A DNA stretch of 64,000 nucleotides from Symbiodinium natans. Taxonomy: Eukaryota; Sar; Dinophyceae; Suessiales; Symbiodiniaceae. A model generated the notes under the pieces. It was not told the DNA's origin. It ran no database searches and worked only from the letters and a program-made list of their open reading frames with translations. Position 1 is the stretch's first letter, and each line of letters opens with the position of its first letter. The stretch spans positions 256,787-320,786 of the forward strand of contig CAJNDS010002307.1 of assembly GCA_905221605.1 (NCBI GenBank), written 5' to 3'. Both the position numbers and the translations under genes were made by a program. Below, in pieces: positions 20,590 through 31,712 of the stretch.

Positions 20590-20870
20590 CCAATGAACGA
20601 AACGTGCCAGACAAAAGAACTCCTTAGTGGAGTGAATACAGAGTGAACAAGCAAAATATAAGTAAGCGCATGATTTTCGCAGAGAACGAAACGAACGTAC
20701 GGACAAGGAGATTAATATTCTCATTACGATGATTATTGTGAATGAACTTAATGAAGTTATAAGTGAGCCTGCGATCGCATGAACTTTTATTAACGGCGTG
20801 AAAGAAACCTGTGATAAAAGACCAAAAGTTAGGAGAAATAATAATATTGGATTTCAAATGAAAGGCTGAG
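20590..20870. other. AT-rich segment of unusual composition
   Basis: About 280 bp with clearly lower GC than its surroundings and no telomere units. The minus strand has a 77-codon frame (20624-20857) with stretches such as FIKFIHNNHRNENINLLVRT, and it ends in a stop. It could be an insertion of foreign or transposon origin. I recognise no domain. Confidence 0.5.
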
Positions 20871-21129
20871 TCTAGGTTTGGGCTTAAGCTTTATAGGGCT
20901 CCGGGTCTAGGGTTTAGGGTTTAGGGTTTAGGGTTTAGGGTTTAGAGTGAACAGGGACTGGGGAGATCGTCTTCTGACCAGCTAGCAGTGCAAAAAAGGT
21001 CCGTCGCAATCCAACAGCCCCTTCAAGGTCTAGGCTTTACATTGCACCACCTATATATTTACTAATCTCATCTATAAATACTATTCGTACTTGTTGTTGT
21101 TTTTTTAAAGGGGATAGCGAGGCTAGAGT

Positions 21130-21210
21130 TTTGTTTATATATATGTGTGTGTGTGTGTGTGTTGTTTTTTTCTTGTTCGTTTTTACTATTATTTTTTTTT
21201 TGGGGGGGGG
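21130..21210. repeat. GT dinucleotide and poly-T/G tract
   Basis: tatatatgtgtgtgtgtgtg then T-rich sequence and gggggggg. Low complexity. Confidence 0.85.
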
Positions 21211-21374
21211 AAGGGCTGGCAAAGCCCTAGACCTCAGACCCTAGACCCTAGACCCTAAACCCTAAAAACCCTAGACCCCTAGACCCCTCGGCAGCCTTCG
21301 AGCTCCAGCTGCACCTGCCGCCCAGGCTGTGGCGTTTAGGGATTTAGGGCTTGGAGGTTTGCGCTGATTTTGTT

Positions 21375-21537
21375 GAATACCTAGACAAATACTCATAACA
21401 ATAATAACACTAATAACAATAATAACACGAATAGCAACAACACTAACAATAATAACAAAAACAACAATAATACCAACAATAACAATGATAGTAATGATAA
21501 TGACAACAATAATAAGAATCATAGTATTATATATATA
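21375..21537. repeat. AAT/AAC-rich trinucleotide region
   Basis: Imperfect (aataac)n and (aacaat)n, ending in (at)n. The Ile/Val-rich minus-strand frame here is repeat-derived. Confidence 0.85.
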
Positions 21538-21576
21538 TATGGAGTTTAGGGTTTAGTGGTTTGCCTTCTACATTGG

Positions 21577-21690
21577 GTGAGGGGTGAGGGATGTGGGAGG
21601 TGACTGGGGGCGGGCCTTCTTCCACAGCATTTCGTGCACTTGAGCGTCTGGGTCCTGGTCAACCTTGCTGATGTCGGCCTCGTTTAGGGT
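21577..21690 (-). CDS. Exon island, unrecognised protein
   Basis: The minus frame EADISKVDQDPDAQVHEMLW then KKARPQSPPTS. Acidic then basic, and clearly coding in composition. Unrecognised. Confidence 0.6.
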
Positions 21691-21964
21691 TCAGGGTTTA
21701 GGGTTTAGGGTTAAGGGCTGTTTGGATATTCCGCTCCTGACCCAGTGTAGTGGGGGTTTAAGGAGCTATAGGGGGTTTGGGGGGTTTGCACATCACACTC
21801 TACAAGAAAAGGATGAAACAAAAACAACATGAAGAAATCCACTCAATTACGAGGTTCGGAAGTACTTTCATAGACACCACAAGCAATGAGTTTCCCGGAA
21901 TAGAACACACAAGTAGAGTTTAGGGTTTAGGGTCTGGGGTTTCTGGTTTTGGGTTAAGGTTCAG

Positions 21965-22015
21965 GCGCCCATTAAGTTTACCTCCACCATCAGCCGGACT
22001 CAGGGAAGCTGAACG
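21965..22015 (-). CDS. Short exon island
   Basis: The minus frame KRSASLSPADGG ends at GGAG|GTAAAC, a good donor. Degenerate CCCTAAG-type repeats lie on its upstream side. Confidence 0.35.
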
Positions 22016-22654
22016 CTTAAACTAAACCTTAACCCCAAAACCCGAAACCCTAAGCCCTAAAACCTAAGCCCTGAGCCCTAAGCCCTAGGCCCTAAGCACT
22101 AAGCCCTTAGCCCGATGCCGCCCAGCCCTAAGCCCTTAGCCCTAAGGGTTTAGGGTTTAGGGTTTAGGGAAACCCTAAGCCCTAAAACCTAAGCCCTGAG
22201 CCCTAAGCGCTAGTCCCTAAGGACTAAGCCCGAGGCCGCCCAGCCCTAAGCCCTTAGCCCTAGGGGTTTAGGGTTTAGGGTTTAGGGTTTAGGGTTTGGG
22301 TTTAGGGTTTAGGGTTTAGGGAAAGCCCTAATCTCCAAGCCCCAAGCCCCAAGCCCGGAGCCCTGAGCCCTAAGCCGTAAGCCCTACCCAATGGGCTGCC
22401 CAGGCGCGGAGGTGCAGCGGTGGACACACCTTTCAGGTGTCGGCGTAGGGTTTAGGGTTTAGGGTTTAGGGTTTAGGGTCTAGGGTTTAGGGTTTAGGGT
22501 TTAAGGGTTTAGGGTTTCGAGTTTAGGGTGTTTGGGTGTTAGGGATCGAGGTTTAGAGTTTTCGGGTTTAGGGATTCAGGACGTTAGGGTGTGGGCTATC
22601 CCTAAGCCCAAAACTTACCCTAGACCCTAAACCCTGGACAAAACAGAGGGTACT

Positions 22655-22725
22655 ACTAAGAGGTCCCAGGCACAAGAGCTCTGCGGCCGTGAGCGTAGTG
22701 GTGCCCAGGAAGCAGTCGGCCTTTT
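22655..22725 (-). CDS. Exon island, unrecognised protein
   Basis: The minus frame KKADCFLGTTTLTAAELLCL then GPL. Unrecognised. Confidence 0.5.
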
Positions 22726-22984
22726 TGGAGTTTCGGGAGTTTGTGGAGTTTAGGGAAGTCTAGGCTTGATGTCGAAAAGCAACCTGCGAAACACTAAACC
22801 CGAAATACCCTAAACCCTAAACCCTAAACCCTAAACCCCAAACCCTAAACCCTAAACCCTAAACCCCAAACCCCAAACCCTAAACCCTAAACCCTAAACC
22901 CTGAACCCTGAACCCTGAACCCTGAACCCTGAACCCTGAACCCTAAACCTAGCTTGCAGCTTCAAGACCTAGCCTCCACTTACA

Positions 22985-23060
22985 GGGCTGAGCTTCAGCT
23001 TAGACTGTCCGGCCCTTTGATCCAAAAAACGGCAGCCGGCTGAACTTGAGGTAAACCTTG
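22985..23060 (-). CDS. Exon island with GTAAGT donor
   Basis: The minus frame SSAGCRFLDQRAGQSKLKLS is followed by P and a canonical GTAAGT at about 22980. The plus strand is also open here, but the donor favours minus. Confidence 0.5.
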
Positions 23061-23137
23061 GGATGTTGTTTAGAGTTTAGGGTTTAGGGTTCAGGGTTCA
23101 GGGTCTAGGGTCTAGGGTTTAGGGTTTTGGGTTTGGG

Positions 23138-23281
23138 GGCATATACTAACAGTCCTTAATAGGGACTAGAATAAAGGGGGGGGGTACCATCATTCCTGTT
23201 AAGGACTAAGTATACGGGGGGACAGCCCCGGCACTATAATCCCCATTAAGGACTGTTAGTATAAGGGGGAACATCCCAAGG
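23138..23281. mobile_element. Hairpin element family A, enlarged copy
   Basis: Left atactaacagtccttaatag, right aaggactgttagtataaggg then ggaacatccc. The centre carries an extra segment with ttaaggactaagtatacggg, suggesting one element inside or joined to another. Confidence 0.75.
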
Positions 23282-23381
23282 CAAACCCGTGGGGAGGCCT
23301 GTCCCGCAAGAAACGAGAACAAAATCCTCACATCCGTCTACGAAGAAATCGGAAACCAGCATGGCTGAATCGAAAACATTA

Positions 23382-23485
23382 TAGGGTTCTTAAGGGGGGC
23401 TTCATGGGGGGCAGGTACCTAGGGTTTAGGTTACCTAGGGAATATGGAACCTTAGGGAAGCCTTTTGGCCCTTGAGAACCCTACA
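23382..23485. mobile_element. Hairpin element family D, copy
   Basis: Begins atagggttcttaaggggggc and ttcatggggggcaggtacct, and ends with a short arm cccttgagaaccctac. Shorter than the 14.6-kb copy. Confidence 0.6.
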
Positions 23486-23924
23486 GAAACCGAACAGCAA
23501 GGCCGGAAACCAGGGCTGAATCGGAAATCGAAACCGGAAGAAAATTTGGGTTTAGGGTTTCGGGGTTAGGGTTCAGGGTTTATAGGGTGTAGGGTGTAGG
23601 GTTTAGGGCTTAAGGTTTAGGATTTGTGTTTTCAATGGGTTGGCTGGACTCGAAAACGTGGGACGCGGGAGCGGATTTGGGGGTCAGGGTTTAGGGCTCC
23701 CCACCCACCGACTCCTACCCCCGCCCCGTCCCAAACCCAAGTTGATGCACTCTCTTTCTAGTTGGGCCTAGTTTCTGTCACAGCTTGTAGTTTCTGATTG
23801 TCGTGGCCCTATATAAAACCTGAACCCTAAACCCTAAACCCTAAACCCCAAACGGCCCCAAACCCTAAACCCTAAACCCTAAACCCTAAACCCTAAACCC
23901 TAAACCCTCCTAAACCCTAAGCCA

Positions 23925-24022
23925 ACAGCCTTGGCCCCGCTAAAGGGGAAGTCCGCCACGTCGACGTCTCCGTTCGCATGCCGCCACATGGCCTCTAGAG
24001 TTTCCGTATTGTTTTCGTAGCC
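23925..24022 (-). CDS. Exon island, unrecognised protein
   Basis: The minus frame YENNTETLEAMWRHANGDVD continues VADFPFSGAKAVG. Strong coding appearance. Unrecognised. Confidence 0.6.
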
Positions 24023-24059
24023 CTAAACCCTAAACCCTAAACCCTAATGCTTGAAGGCT

Positions 24060-24155
24060 CAAAGTCATCGTGCTTTCCGACCTAGTCCTGCTTGGTGCTG
24101 CCGAGCATCAGGTAAGTCCTCCCGACATCCATCGCAGATGGCATCCTGCTGAAAG
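24060..24155 (-). CDS. Exon island with CxxC motif
   Basis: The minus frame QDAICDGCREDLPDARQHQA then GLGRKAR follows a TTTCAG acceptor. The ICDGC pair of cysteines recalls one knuckle of a zinc-binding module (for example ZZ type), but the rest of such a domain is not visible. Confidence 0.5.
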
Positions 24156-24349
24156 CGCTACGGTTAGGGTTTCGGGTTTATAGGGTTGAGGGGTTCAGGG
24201 GTTTAGTGTTTAGGGGTTTAGAGTTTAGGGTTTAGGGTTCAGCATCTTATGTCCAAGCATTCACTAGTCAAGCTCGCCACTCTGGTATTGAAAATCTACC
24301 CACCCACCCATTGGATCCCGAAAATATTTTAGTTTCCTAAATTCTTTTG

Positions 24350-24700
24350 ACGCCTGATTCCTAAAGCCCAAGGCCCAATGGCCCCTAAACCCTAAAGCCC
24401 AAGGCCCTAAATCCGAAAGTCTTAGGCCAGTGGCGCCTAAATCCTAAAGCCCAGGGCCAGTGGCTCCTAAATCCTAAAGCCCAAGTTAAATAGGTTTTAA
24501 AGCCTAAAGCCCAAGGCCATTGGCGCCTAAATCCTAAAGCCCAAGGCCAGTGGCCCCTAAATCCTAAAGCCCAAGGCCCAATAGCCCCTAAATCCTAAAG
24601 CACAAGGCCAGAGGCGCCTAAATCCTAAAGCCCAAGGCCAGTGGCCCCTAAATCCCAAGGCCCAATAGCCCCTAAATCCTAAAGCCCAAGGCCAGTGGCG
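24350..24700. repeat. Minisatellite, about 30-bp unit
   Basis: About ten to twelve copies of cctaaatcctaaagcccaag followed by gccagtggcc, with small length changes. The unit contains a telomere-like CCTAAA core. Confidence 0.9.
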
Positions 24701-24702
24701 CC

Positions 24703-24902
24703 GGAAATTGCCCTTAGCCACGAGGAAATGACCCTTAGCCACGAAGAAATGACCCTTAGCCACGAGGAAATGGCCCTTAGCCACGAAGAAATGGCCCTTA
24801 GCGACCAAGAAATGGCCCTTGGCGACGAAGAAATGGCCCTGAGCGAAGAAATTGCCCGAAGAAATGACCCTTAGCCACGAAGAAATGACCATTAGCCACG
24901 AA
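24703..24902. repeat. Minisatellite, 21-bp unit
   Basis: About nine to ten copies of gaaatgacccttagccacga plus one base. The minus frame reads GHFLVAK/GHFFVAK repeats because 21 is divisible by 3. I treat it as repeat, not gene. Confidence 0.9.
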
Positions 24903-25589
24903 TGTGTATAGGGTTCAATATATAAGGTAAGAGAGGTTTAGGGTTTAGGGAGGCATGGGCCACATTTGTGCACAGGAACGCTCCTCTGTGTGCGAGCATC
25001 ATGTTACATCCAGTTCGGGTCCAACCCCGGCCCCTAAGGCTTGAACCCTAAACCCGAAACCCGAAACCCGAAACCCGAAACCCTAAACCCTAAACCCTAA
25101 ACCCTAAACCCTAAACCCTAGGCCCTTGTCCTGTTACTTAAGCTGGGCACTCCTGGACTTCAAAGTCAAAGTAGGTTTGGGGCCAATGATCCCTAGTCCC
25201 TGAACCCGAAACCCTAACCTGAACACTTCTAGGACTTTGCTTATAAGAACCCCCTCCCCCCCCCCCCCCCTTGAACAAAAGAACAAAAGCAAAATAAGCA
25301 AACAATCCCTACATTGCCCTCACAAGGAAATTGCAGGGGGGTTGATGGGTTTTAAGGGTCTATAGTTTCAGGGGTTTATGTTTAGGGGTTTGAGCCCCAA
25401 CCCGAAACCCTAAACAAGCACACGGGGATTTCTACGGATTCTAAGGGTGTTACTGGCTCCCTTACCCCTAACCCCTAACCCCTAAACCCTAAACCCGAAA
25501 CCCGAAACCCGAAGCCCTAAACCCTAAACCCCAAACCCTAAACCCTAAAGCCTAAACCCTAAACCCTTGCTTCAGGGTTTCCCGACCCC

Positions 25590-25672
25590 CACCCCCACTC
25601 CCCTGAGCGGCGCACGTCGGGGCGGTCCAGGATGTCCCGAGCCTTCTGTTTCACGTTGGCCCACCTGTAGGG
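25590..25672 (-). CDS. Exon island, unrecognised protein
   Basis: After ACAG|G the minus strand reads RWANVKQKARDILDRPDVRR, then SGEWG. It is bounded upstream by an 11-unit TTTAGGG array. Confidence 0.6.
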
Positions 25673-25979
25673 TTTAGGGTTTAGGGTTTAGGGTTTAGGG
25701 TTTAGGGTTTAGGGTTTAGGGTTTAGGGTTTAGGGTTTAGGGTTTAGGGAGATCTCCCCAAAGAATGCATGATCCTAATTTTAGTCCACGTTTTTGTCTT
25801 CCAACCATACCCTCTTTTCTTGCAACGCTATGACTTGGGCAGTTCTGGCCCTACATTCCTGAGATCCTTCCAGAGAGTACCCTGAATGCAAGGGCCCGGG
25901 ATACGGCTAAACATGACCGTAAACCGTAAACCGTAAACCCTAAACCCTAAACCCTGAACCCTGAACCCTGAACCCTGAA

Positions 25980-26040
25980 CCCTAGACGCCTGCGAGGTGC
26001 CGGGAAGCCACTCCGGCTCCGCGCGGCAGGTGCGGGCGGG
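25980..26040 (-). CDS. Exon fragment, duplicate of the 33.2-kb island
   Basis: The minus frame PARTCRAEPEWLPGTSQA is nearly identical at DNA level to 33225-33286. Here the upstream part is diverged or lost (KLSN before PARTC), so this may be the truncated copy. Confidence 0.5.
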
Positions 26041-26164
26041 GTTGGAGAGTTTTGGGTTTTTTGGGTTGTAGGGTTTAGCCTTAGACCCGAAACCCTAAAC
26101 CCTATACCCTATACCCTAAACCCGAAACCCTAAACCCTAAATCCTAAACCCTAAACCAAACCGT

Positions 26165-26265
26165 GTTGCGCCATCTGAAGTTGCGTGCCAAGTTGCAGGC
26201 CATTGCATGACGGCCGAGAGAGGTCGATGTCCGAAAACTGCGTCATCTCCTCTGGGGAGGGGGCG
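26165..26265 (-). CDS. Exon island, unrecognised protein
   Basis: The minus frame EEMTQFSDIDLSRPSCNGLQ continues LGTQLQMAQH. Unrecognised. Confidence 0.55.
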
Positions 26266-26861
26266 CTGGGTTTAGAGTTTAGGTTTAGGGTTTAGGGGAG
26301 CTTGAGGTTGACTAGCCTTTGTAGCGGACTAACCCTTTTCTGAATTTATCATAAGGGCACTTCTTCATTTTTCTTGCTTTTTGTGGGGGGGGGGGGGGGG
26401 GGGGAAAGGGAGGAGGGGGCCACTTTTATTAAGGGAACCTAGAATCCATCAGAAGGGCAAAAAGGGTACCATTGGGCTACCGGGTAGCTCTATGGGGCTT
26501 GGTCAGGGTTTTGGAGTTGTTCGGGGTTTCAGGTCTTTTGAGGTTCAGGGTTCATTTCAGGGCTTATGTTCAGGGATTTGGGATTCTGGGTTTCGGAGTT
26601 CTCAGGTGGCGAAAGCATCTTCCATAAGGGTACATAAGCCCCATAAGGTCACTACAAGGACTCTATAAAGCGCAAACCCTCAATAAAGTCTGGGACAAGA
26701 AGAAGGGCTTTTGGTGATTCTTGGGGGCTGGAACCTTTCAAAAAAGGCTCGGTTTAGGCTCATTGTTATCAGGGCATAGGGTTTGAGGCGCAGAAACCCA
26801 GAGTACCCTACATAAACCCGCAACCCTCGAGCCTAAACCCTAGACCCCAAACCAAAGAACA

Positions 26862-26945
26862 GCCTTGTCGGCCCAGAAGAAGGACACCTGGTAGTTGAAG
26901 AACCTGCCGGTCCACACCCCGGTCCACACCGTGGCGGTCTTGGTT
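26862..26945 (-). CDS. Exon island, aromatic-rich
   Basis: The minus frame TATVWTGVWTGRFFNYQVSF then FWADKAV. It includes a short duplicated unit (VWTG VWTG). Unrecognised. Confidence 0.55.
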
Positions 26946-27307
26946 CTTAGGGCGGATCGCAAGAGCCCTACGAGCCCTTCAACCTCAACTCCCCCAGATC
27001 CCCCTCAACCCTTGAAGCCTTACACCGAAAAACCCTAAAAACCTCAAACGACTTGAAGAACCCTGAACCCTAACCCTGAACCCTAAACCCTGAACCCTAA
27101 ACCCTGAACCCTAGACTCGAAAGGTCCAAACCCCCTCCCTCCCCCCAGCCCGGCCTGGTGAGGTGGGGGCTGCGATGCAGCTGATTAAACCTTACTTGCC
27201 GGGAGCCTAGGACCCTTGCAGCTTTTGGCGGGGTTTAGGGTTTAGGGTTTAGGGGTTCGATTTTGGTTTCGGGGAGCATCTGGTTGAACCGGTATGTTGA
27301 CTTTTGT

Positions 27308-27418
27308 GGCTGGTTCTCAGCAAAAGGGAATGAGGGAATTAGGGCCCTACATAATCCCTAAGCCTTGAAGGGTATATACAGGGCCCTCAATTTTCTCATT
27401 TCCTTACTAAGAGCCAGG
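27308..27418. mobile_element. Hairpin element family H, copy 1
   Basis: ctggttctcagcaaaaggga atgagggaatta pairs with ttttctcatttccttactaa gagccag. A related inverted repeat occurs at 59.94 kb. Confidence 0.65.
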
Positions 27419-27636
27419 GTTTCTTTACAGCAGGGAAGTGTGCATCTTACCTTAGGCAGTCCACACTTCTAAAGGTTTAGGGTTTAGGGTTTAGGGTTTA
27501 GGGTTTAGGGTTTAGGGTTTAGGGTTTAAGGTTTAGGGTTTAGGGTTTCGGGTTCAGAGATTAGGGTCCATAAATAGCCCGAAACCGAAGCCCCAAACCT
27601 TGGCAAACTTGCCTGGGAGCTGTTGGTGGGCGGCCC

Positions 27637-27748
27637 CTAAACCCTAAACCCTAAACCCTAAACCCTAAACCCTAAACCCTAAACCCTAAACCCTAAACCC
27701 TAAACCCTAAACCCCAAACCCTAAACCCTAAACCCTAAACCCTAAACC
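27637..27748. repeat. CCCTAAA array, about 16 units
   Basis: One variant unit (CCCCAAA), otherwise pure. It lies directly upstream, in + coordinates, of an exon island. Confidence 0.95.
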
Positions 27749-27838
27749 TGAAGTCGCTGGAAACGGACCCTGAAAACCTCAGAGATGCAGAGGACCCTAA
27801 GAGGCGAGCATCAGCAGCATCATGGTCGCCCCGCTTCT
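27745..27838 (-). CDS. Exon island, unrecognised protein
   Basis: The minus frame EKRGDHDAADARLLGSSASL continues RFSGSVSSDFR. Telomere-like arrays abut both ends. Unrecognised. Confidence 0.5.
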
Positions 27839-28089
27839 CGTTTAGGGTTTAGGGTTTGGGGTTTAGGGTTTAGGGTTTGGGGTTTAGGGTTTGGGGTTTA
27901 GGGTTTGGGGTTTAGGGTTTGGGGTTTAGGGTTTAGGGTTTGACCCAAGAACCCGCCCCTCCGCTGCGAACAAAGCCCCGCAAAACGAATCAAGAGGCCG
28001 AAATGGCCAAGTGGGGTTTGGGGTTTAGGGTTTAAGGTTTAGGGTCGAATTAGGGTTAACGGTTAAGGGTTTCGGGTGTAGATTTGGCT

Positions 28090-28225
28090 CGTTTGGGAAA
28101 TCTGCTAGTATGACGTACGACTTCTCGTTTGCGGTACCAAAAAGGCCCATCATCAGCCCCTGTGGATCCGACAAAGCCTGACGATTGCATCCTGGACCAG
28201 CTTTACCGCAAACCTCGAACCTTTC
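28090..28225 (-). CDS. Exon island, unrecognised protein
   Basis: The minus frame QALSDPQGLMMGLFGTANEK continues SYVILADFPNEPNLHP. At about 45 codons open it is one of the longest islands. The opposite strand is open too but less protein-like. Confidence 0.55.
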
Positions 28226-28399
28226 TTCAGGTTTAGGGTTTAGGGTTTAGGGCTTAGGGCTTAGGGTTTAGGGTTTAGGGTTTAGGGTTTAGGGTTTAGG
28301 GTTTAGGGTTTAGGGTTTAGGGTTTAGCGTTTAGGGTTTGCCCACGATGGTCGAAAACCGTGTACCCCAAAGGGCCAAATTCCCGAGCCACGCCGCAGG

Positions 28400-28600
28400 C
28401 CCTGCGTTCCGAAGTCCGGATAGCTGCCTGCAAGCTGAAAGGGTTGACGTCTCTGGCCCCATGTGTCGGTCCCCGCTTGAAATCAGAGGCTGTCCTCGAT
28501 GTAGGGTACCCGAAACTGGTCAAAGAACCCCCCCCCCATACGAACGCCCCCAAATGCGCCAAGAGGTCGGTTCTGCGCATCTTGTCGTCAACCAGCAACC
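28400..28600 (-). CDS. Possible exon island
   Basis: The minus frame LVDDKMRRTDLLAHLGAFVW is followed by a Gly/Ser stretch and SFGYPTSRTASDFKRG. Plus-strand frames are open across the same bases, so strand and limits are uncertain. Confidence 0.35.
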
Positions 28601-28735
28601 AAGGAAATGAGGAATAACAAGTGCCCCTTTATGTTGAGTAGGCTTTTCTATATTTGGTCGACACTCCAAATTTGCAGAAGCGAACAGGGCACCAGTACCC
28701 TCAAGCTTCAACTACGGGCCTGTCAAAGCGAGCCA

Positions 28736-28935
28736 TGCTTAGGGGGTATAAGGAGGGACCACTAGCAGGGACTCTTAATCTTGTTCCCCTATATAACCCC
28801 TCTATATATACATAATATATATATATATATATAGATATATATATATATATATATATACATATAGAGCCCCTATATACCTAAGTAGCCCCTAAATAACCCC
28901 TAAGGTCCCTTATAAGGATCCCTCCTTTCGTCCCT
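28736..28935. mobile_element. Large AT-centred palindrome
   Basis: Left ttagggggtataaggaggga ... cctatataacccctctatat. The centre is about 50 bp of (AT)n. The right is partly complementary (tatagagcccctatatacct ... aaggatccctcctttcgtcc). A hairpin-type non-autonomous element with an expanded AT loop. Confidence 0.65.
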
Positions 28936-28937
28936 GG

Positions 28938-29215
28938 ACATGCCGAGTTCACTGCTCTGGACCTAAGGCAACCTCGGGACATGACTTTGCCTTTGGCCCT
29001 CAACAACCCCACAGTGCGGTTCAGGGTTTAGGGCTGACCCTAAACCCTAAACCCTAAACCCTAAACCCTAAACCCTAAACCCTAAACCCTAAACCCTAAA
29101 CCCTAAACCCTTACAGTACACCTTCTCATTTCTCATTCCTACAGCACCGAAATCCTAGGGATCGAAGGACCTTGTGTCCACTTCTCCGCGGCTGCTTTGC
29201 CCAGGCTTGCCCAAT
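28938..29215 (-). CDS. Two possible exon islands
   Basis: 29130-29215 reads LGKPGQSSRGEVDTRSFDP. 28938-29030 reads TVGLLRAKGKVMSRG then CLRSRAVNSACPG. A ten-unit CCCTAAA array (29037-29108) separates them. Frames are ambiguous. Confidence 0.35.
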
Positions 29216-29617
29216 TAGGGTTTAGGGTTTAGGGTTTAGGGTTTAGGGTTTAGGGTTTAGGGTTTAGGGTTTAGGGTTCACAACTCTGCCGGCGAAGGGT
29301 GCTAATGTTGGACCCGTTTAAACCTCAATTTTTTTTGGTGGGGGGGGGGGGGGGTCGCCGGACACTAAAGCGAGTCCAACATTAATCATACTAATCCCAC
29401 CTCAAACGCTCAAGCCCTCAAACCCTCAAACCCTCAAACCCTGAAACCCTGAACTGCTCACTGAAACCCTTGAACCCTCAAACCCCCAACCCCGTACCCA
29501 ACTATGTCTCCCTCTGCCTGCCACAAACTCAAACCCCCACAAGCACGGGTTCCCCCCCCCCCCCCCCACCCCCCATAATTAAGCCTAATTAGTTAAGGAG
29601 ATTTGGGGCTTTACGAC

Positions 29618-29716
29618 ATTAGCGGGTACCTTATTGGGGTCCTTCTTATAAGGGGGATCCTACTATTTGGGGGTCAAAATTAGGGTCCTGATTCTCGTAA
29701 ACCCCCCATTTTGGGG
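29618..29716. mobile_element. Hairpin element family F, copy 2
   Basis: gcgggtaccttattggggtc, cttataagggggatcctact, then ctcgtaaaccccccatt. Same blocks as 45.69 and 51.84 kb. Confidence 0.6.
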
Positions 29717-29717
29717 G

Positions 29718-29802
29718 AACGGGAAGGCCTGTGAAGGCCAAAGCTCGGAAGTTGGGGACAGCATCCGCGATGTCCTCCACCCTGAAGGTGCTCAATTGTG
29801 GG
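29718..29802 (-). CDS. Exon island, unrecognised protein
   Basis: The minus frame PQLSTFRVEDIADAVPNFRA then LAFTGLP. Clear protein-like composition. Unrecognised. Confidence 0.55.
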
Positions 29803-29892
29803 TTTAGGGTTTAGGGTTTGGGGTTTGGGGTTTGGGGTTTAGGGTTTAGGGTTTGGGGTTTGGGGTTTAGGGTTCAGGGTTTGGGGTCTATG

Positions 29893-29994
29893 TGTTGGGA
29901 GGTTCCCCCTGATACTAAAAGTCCTTATTTGGAATTCTTATTGGGGGTACTATAACCCTATTAAGGCCTGCTAGTAAAGGGGGAACATCCCAAG
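29893..29994. mobile_element. Hairpin element family A, copy
   Basis: ttgggaggttccccctgata, ctaaaagtccttattt, with right arm ttaaggcctgctagtaaagg, gggaacatcccaa. Confidence 0.8.
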
Positions 29995-30064
29995 TTTAGG
30001 ATTTATATAGTCAATAGTTATAGAACTTACTTATAATATAGATGTGATACCAAAACTCAGACTA

Positions 30065-30197
30065 ACCCTCGCCACCGTAGTGGACATATTCTGCACGAAA
30101 AGGTGCCGGTAAGGGCACCCCTCAGCGACGGTCACGACTGAGTTGCAGAGGGGTGTGTTGGGCACAGTAGCTCGAGGCTTGCAAGCAAACCAAAATG
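30065..30197 (-). CDS. Exon island, unrecognised protein
   Basis: The minus frame ATVPNTPLCNSVVTVAEGCP continues YRHLFVQNMSTTVARV. About 43 open codons. Unrecognised. Confidence 0.55.
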
Positions 30198-30504
30198 CAA
30201 TTCACGGAAGACTCCATCAGAACATCAGAACATTAATTTAAGGGAATAGGTGGCCACCGGCCTGTAAGCTCGCAAACCCCCAGTTTATAGCCGAGAGCTT
30301 ACGAAACCCTCAAACCCTAAACCCCCTAAACCACAACATGGCTATGTCGAAAAAATACGGGGTACCCTTTCATGTATCCCAAACATTGAAGCACGGACAG
30401 CTTAAAAGCCATCCACGCACCCTAAACCCTAAAGCCTAAACTACCCTAAACCCTAAACCCTAAACCCTAAACCCTAAGCCCTAAACCCTAAACCCTAAAC
30501 CCAG

Positions 30505-30598
30505 CGTCGAGGTGCTGCTGCACGGCCGGGGCCAGTGCGAAGTCCATGGCCTCTTCTGCGCCATTCTGGCAGCCGATCCAGCCTTGAGAGAGGGCTTG
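30505..30598 (-). CDS. Exon island, unrecognised protein
   Basis: The minus frame GWIGCQNGAEEAMDFALAPA then VQQHLDA is tightly bounded by telomere-like arrays on both sides. Unrecognised. Confidence 0.6.
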
Positions 30599-31021
30599 CA
30601 GGGTTTAGGGTTTAGGGTTTAGGGTTTAGGGTTTAGGGTTTAGGGTTTAGGGTTTGAGGTTTAGGGTTTAGGATGCAGGGTTTACGGTGCGAGGTCTGCG
30701 GTGCAGGGTTTAGCTCGGCCAATCCTGACCTCCAAACTGGGATCACATCAGCTGCTGCCAGAAGCTCGACAGGGTTTATGGTTTATAGGCTTTAGGGTTT
30801 AGGGTTTCGGGTTTGGAGGTTTAGGGTTTAGGGTTTAGGGTTTAGGGTTTAGGGTTGTTTAGGGTTGGGGCATATTGGGGCCGACGCAACCATCAATCTT
30901 GCAAGGTGCACCTCTTTTGCCCCACAAGTTCGGGTTCGGTTGGGCTTTTGGGGTTTGGGCGGCGCAGTGCAAAGTCTCACAAAATGCAGGGTTTTGGGGA
31001 TTCAAGGGTTTTTTCGGAGAC

Positions 31022-31078
31022 CCCAGTAGTCAGGTGGCGCTCACGAGCTTCTCGCGCGCAGGCATCCTGACGTGAGGT
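31022..31078 (-). CDS. Short exon island
   Basis: The minus frame DACAREARERHLTTGV follows CAG. A longer plus-strand open frame overlaps (30875-31075), so strand is uncertain. Confidence 0.3.
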
Positions 31079-31712
31079 GCAGGATTTAAGGCTGCTGAGG
31101 GGGTTTAGGGTTGAGGGTTTAGGGTTTAGGGTTTCGGGTTTAGGGTTTAGGGTTTAGAGTTTAGGGCTGAGGGCCAAATCGCCCAGCGACACAGCTTATG
31201 TCAACAATTAAGCATGGATAGAGAGGTACCCGAAAGGGTGGTTGCTCTCACTTTCTCATTTCCCAGCATAAGTTCCTTGTGCAGCCTCCACCAATAAGGA
31301 CACATGCTCATAGCGAACTACACACATGTGATTCCACAAAGTTGCTGTACGCAGGGTTTAGGGATAGGGCGTCTGAGCCCCCTAAACCTCCCTCCGAACT
31401 CTGAAACCCTCTAGCTCGTTTAAGGGTGATCTCAGGATAACTGTTGGTGATGCAAAACCTAACCGAAACCCTAAAACCTCGACCACTAACAGCTCTCTAG
31501 ACCCTATACCCCGTAGCCCTATGTGGGCTGCGTAGGGCAACCTGAATACCCTTCACAAAAGGAAGACGTGCTCCTCTTTTTGAGGTAAAGGGTTACTTTA
31601 GGGAATCTCCGGAACCTGTCGTCAACACCCCTAAACTCTAAATCCTGAACCCTAAACCCGTACTCCGAAAGCCCAAACCTCCTACACGGGTTTAGGGTTC
31701 AGGGTCCATGAG

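Noticed and set aside
24557-24892. Minus-strand GHFLVAK-repeat protein
   Set aside because: Exact product of the 21-bp minisatellite; the reading starts and stops at the repeat edges.
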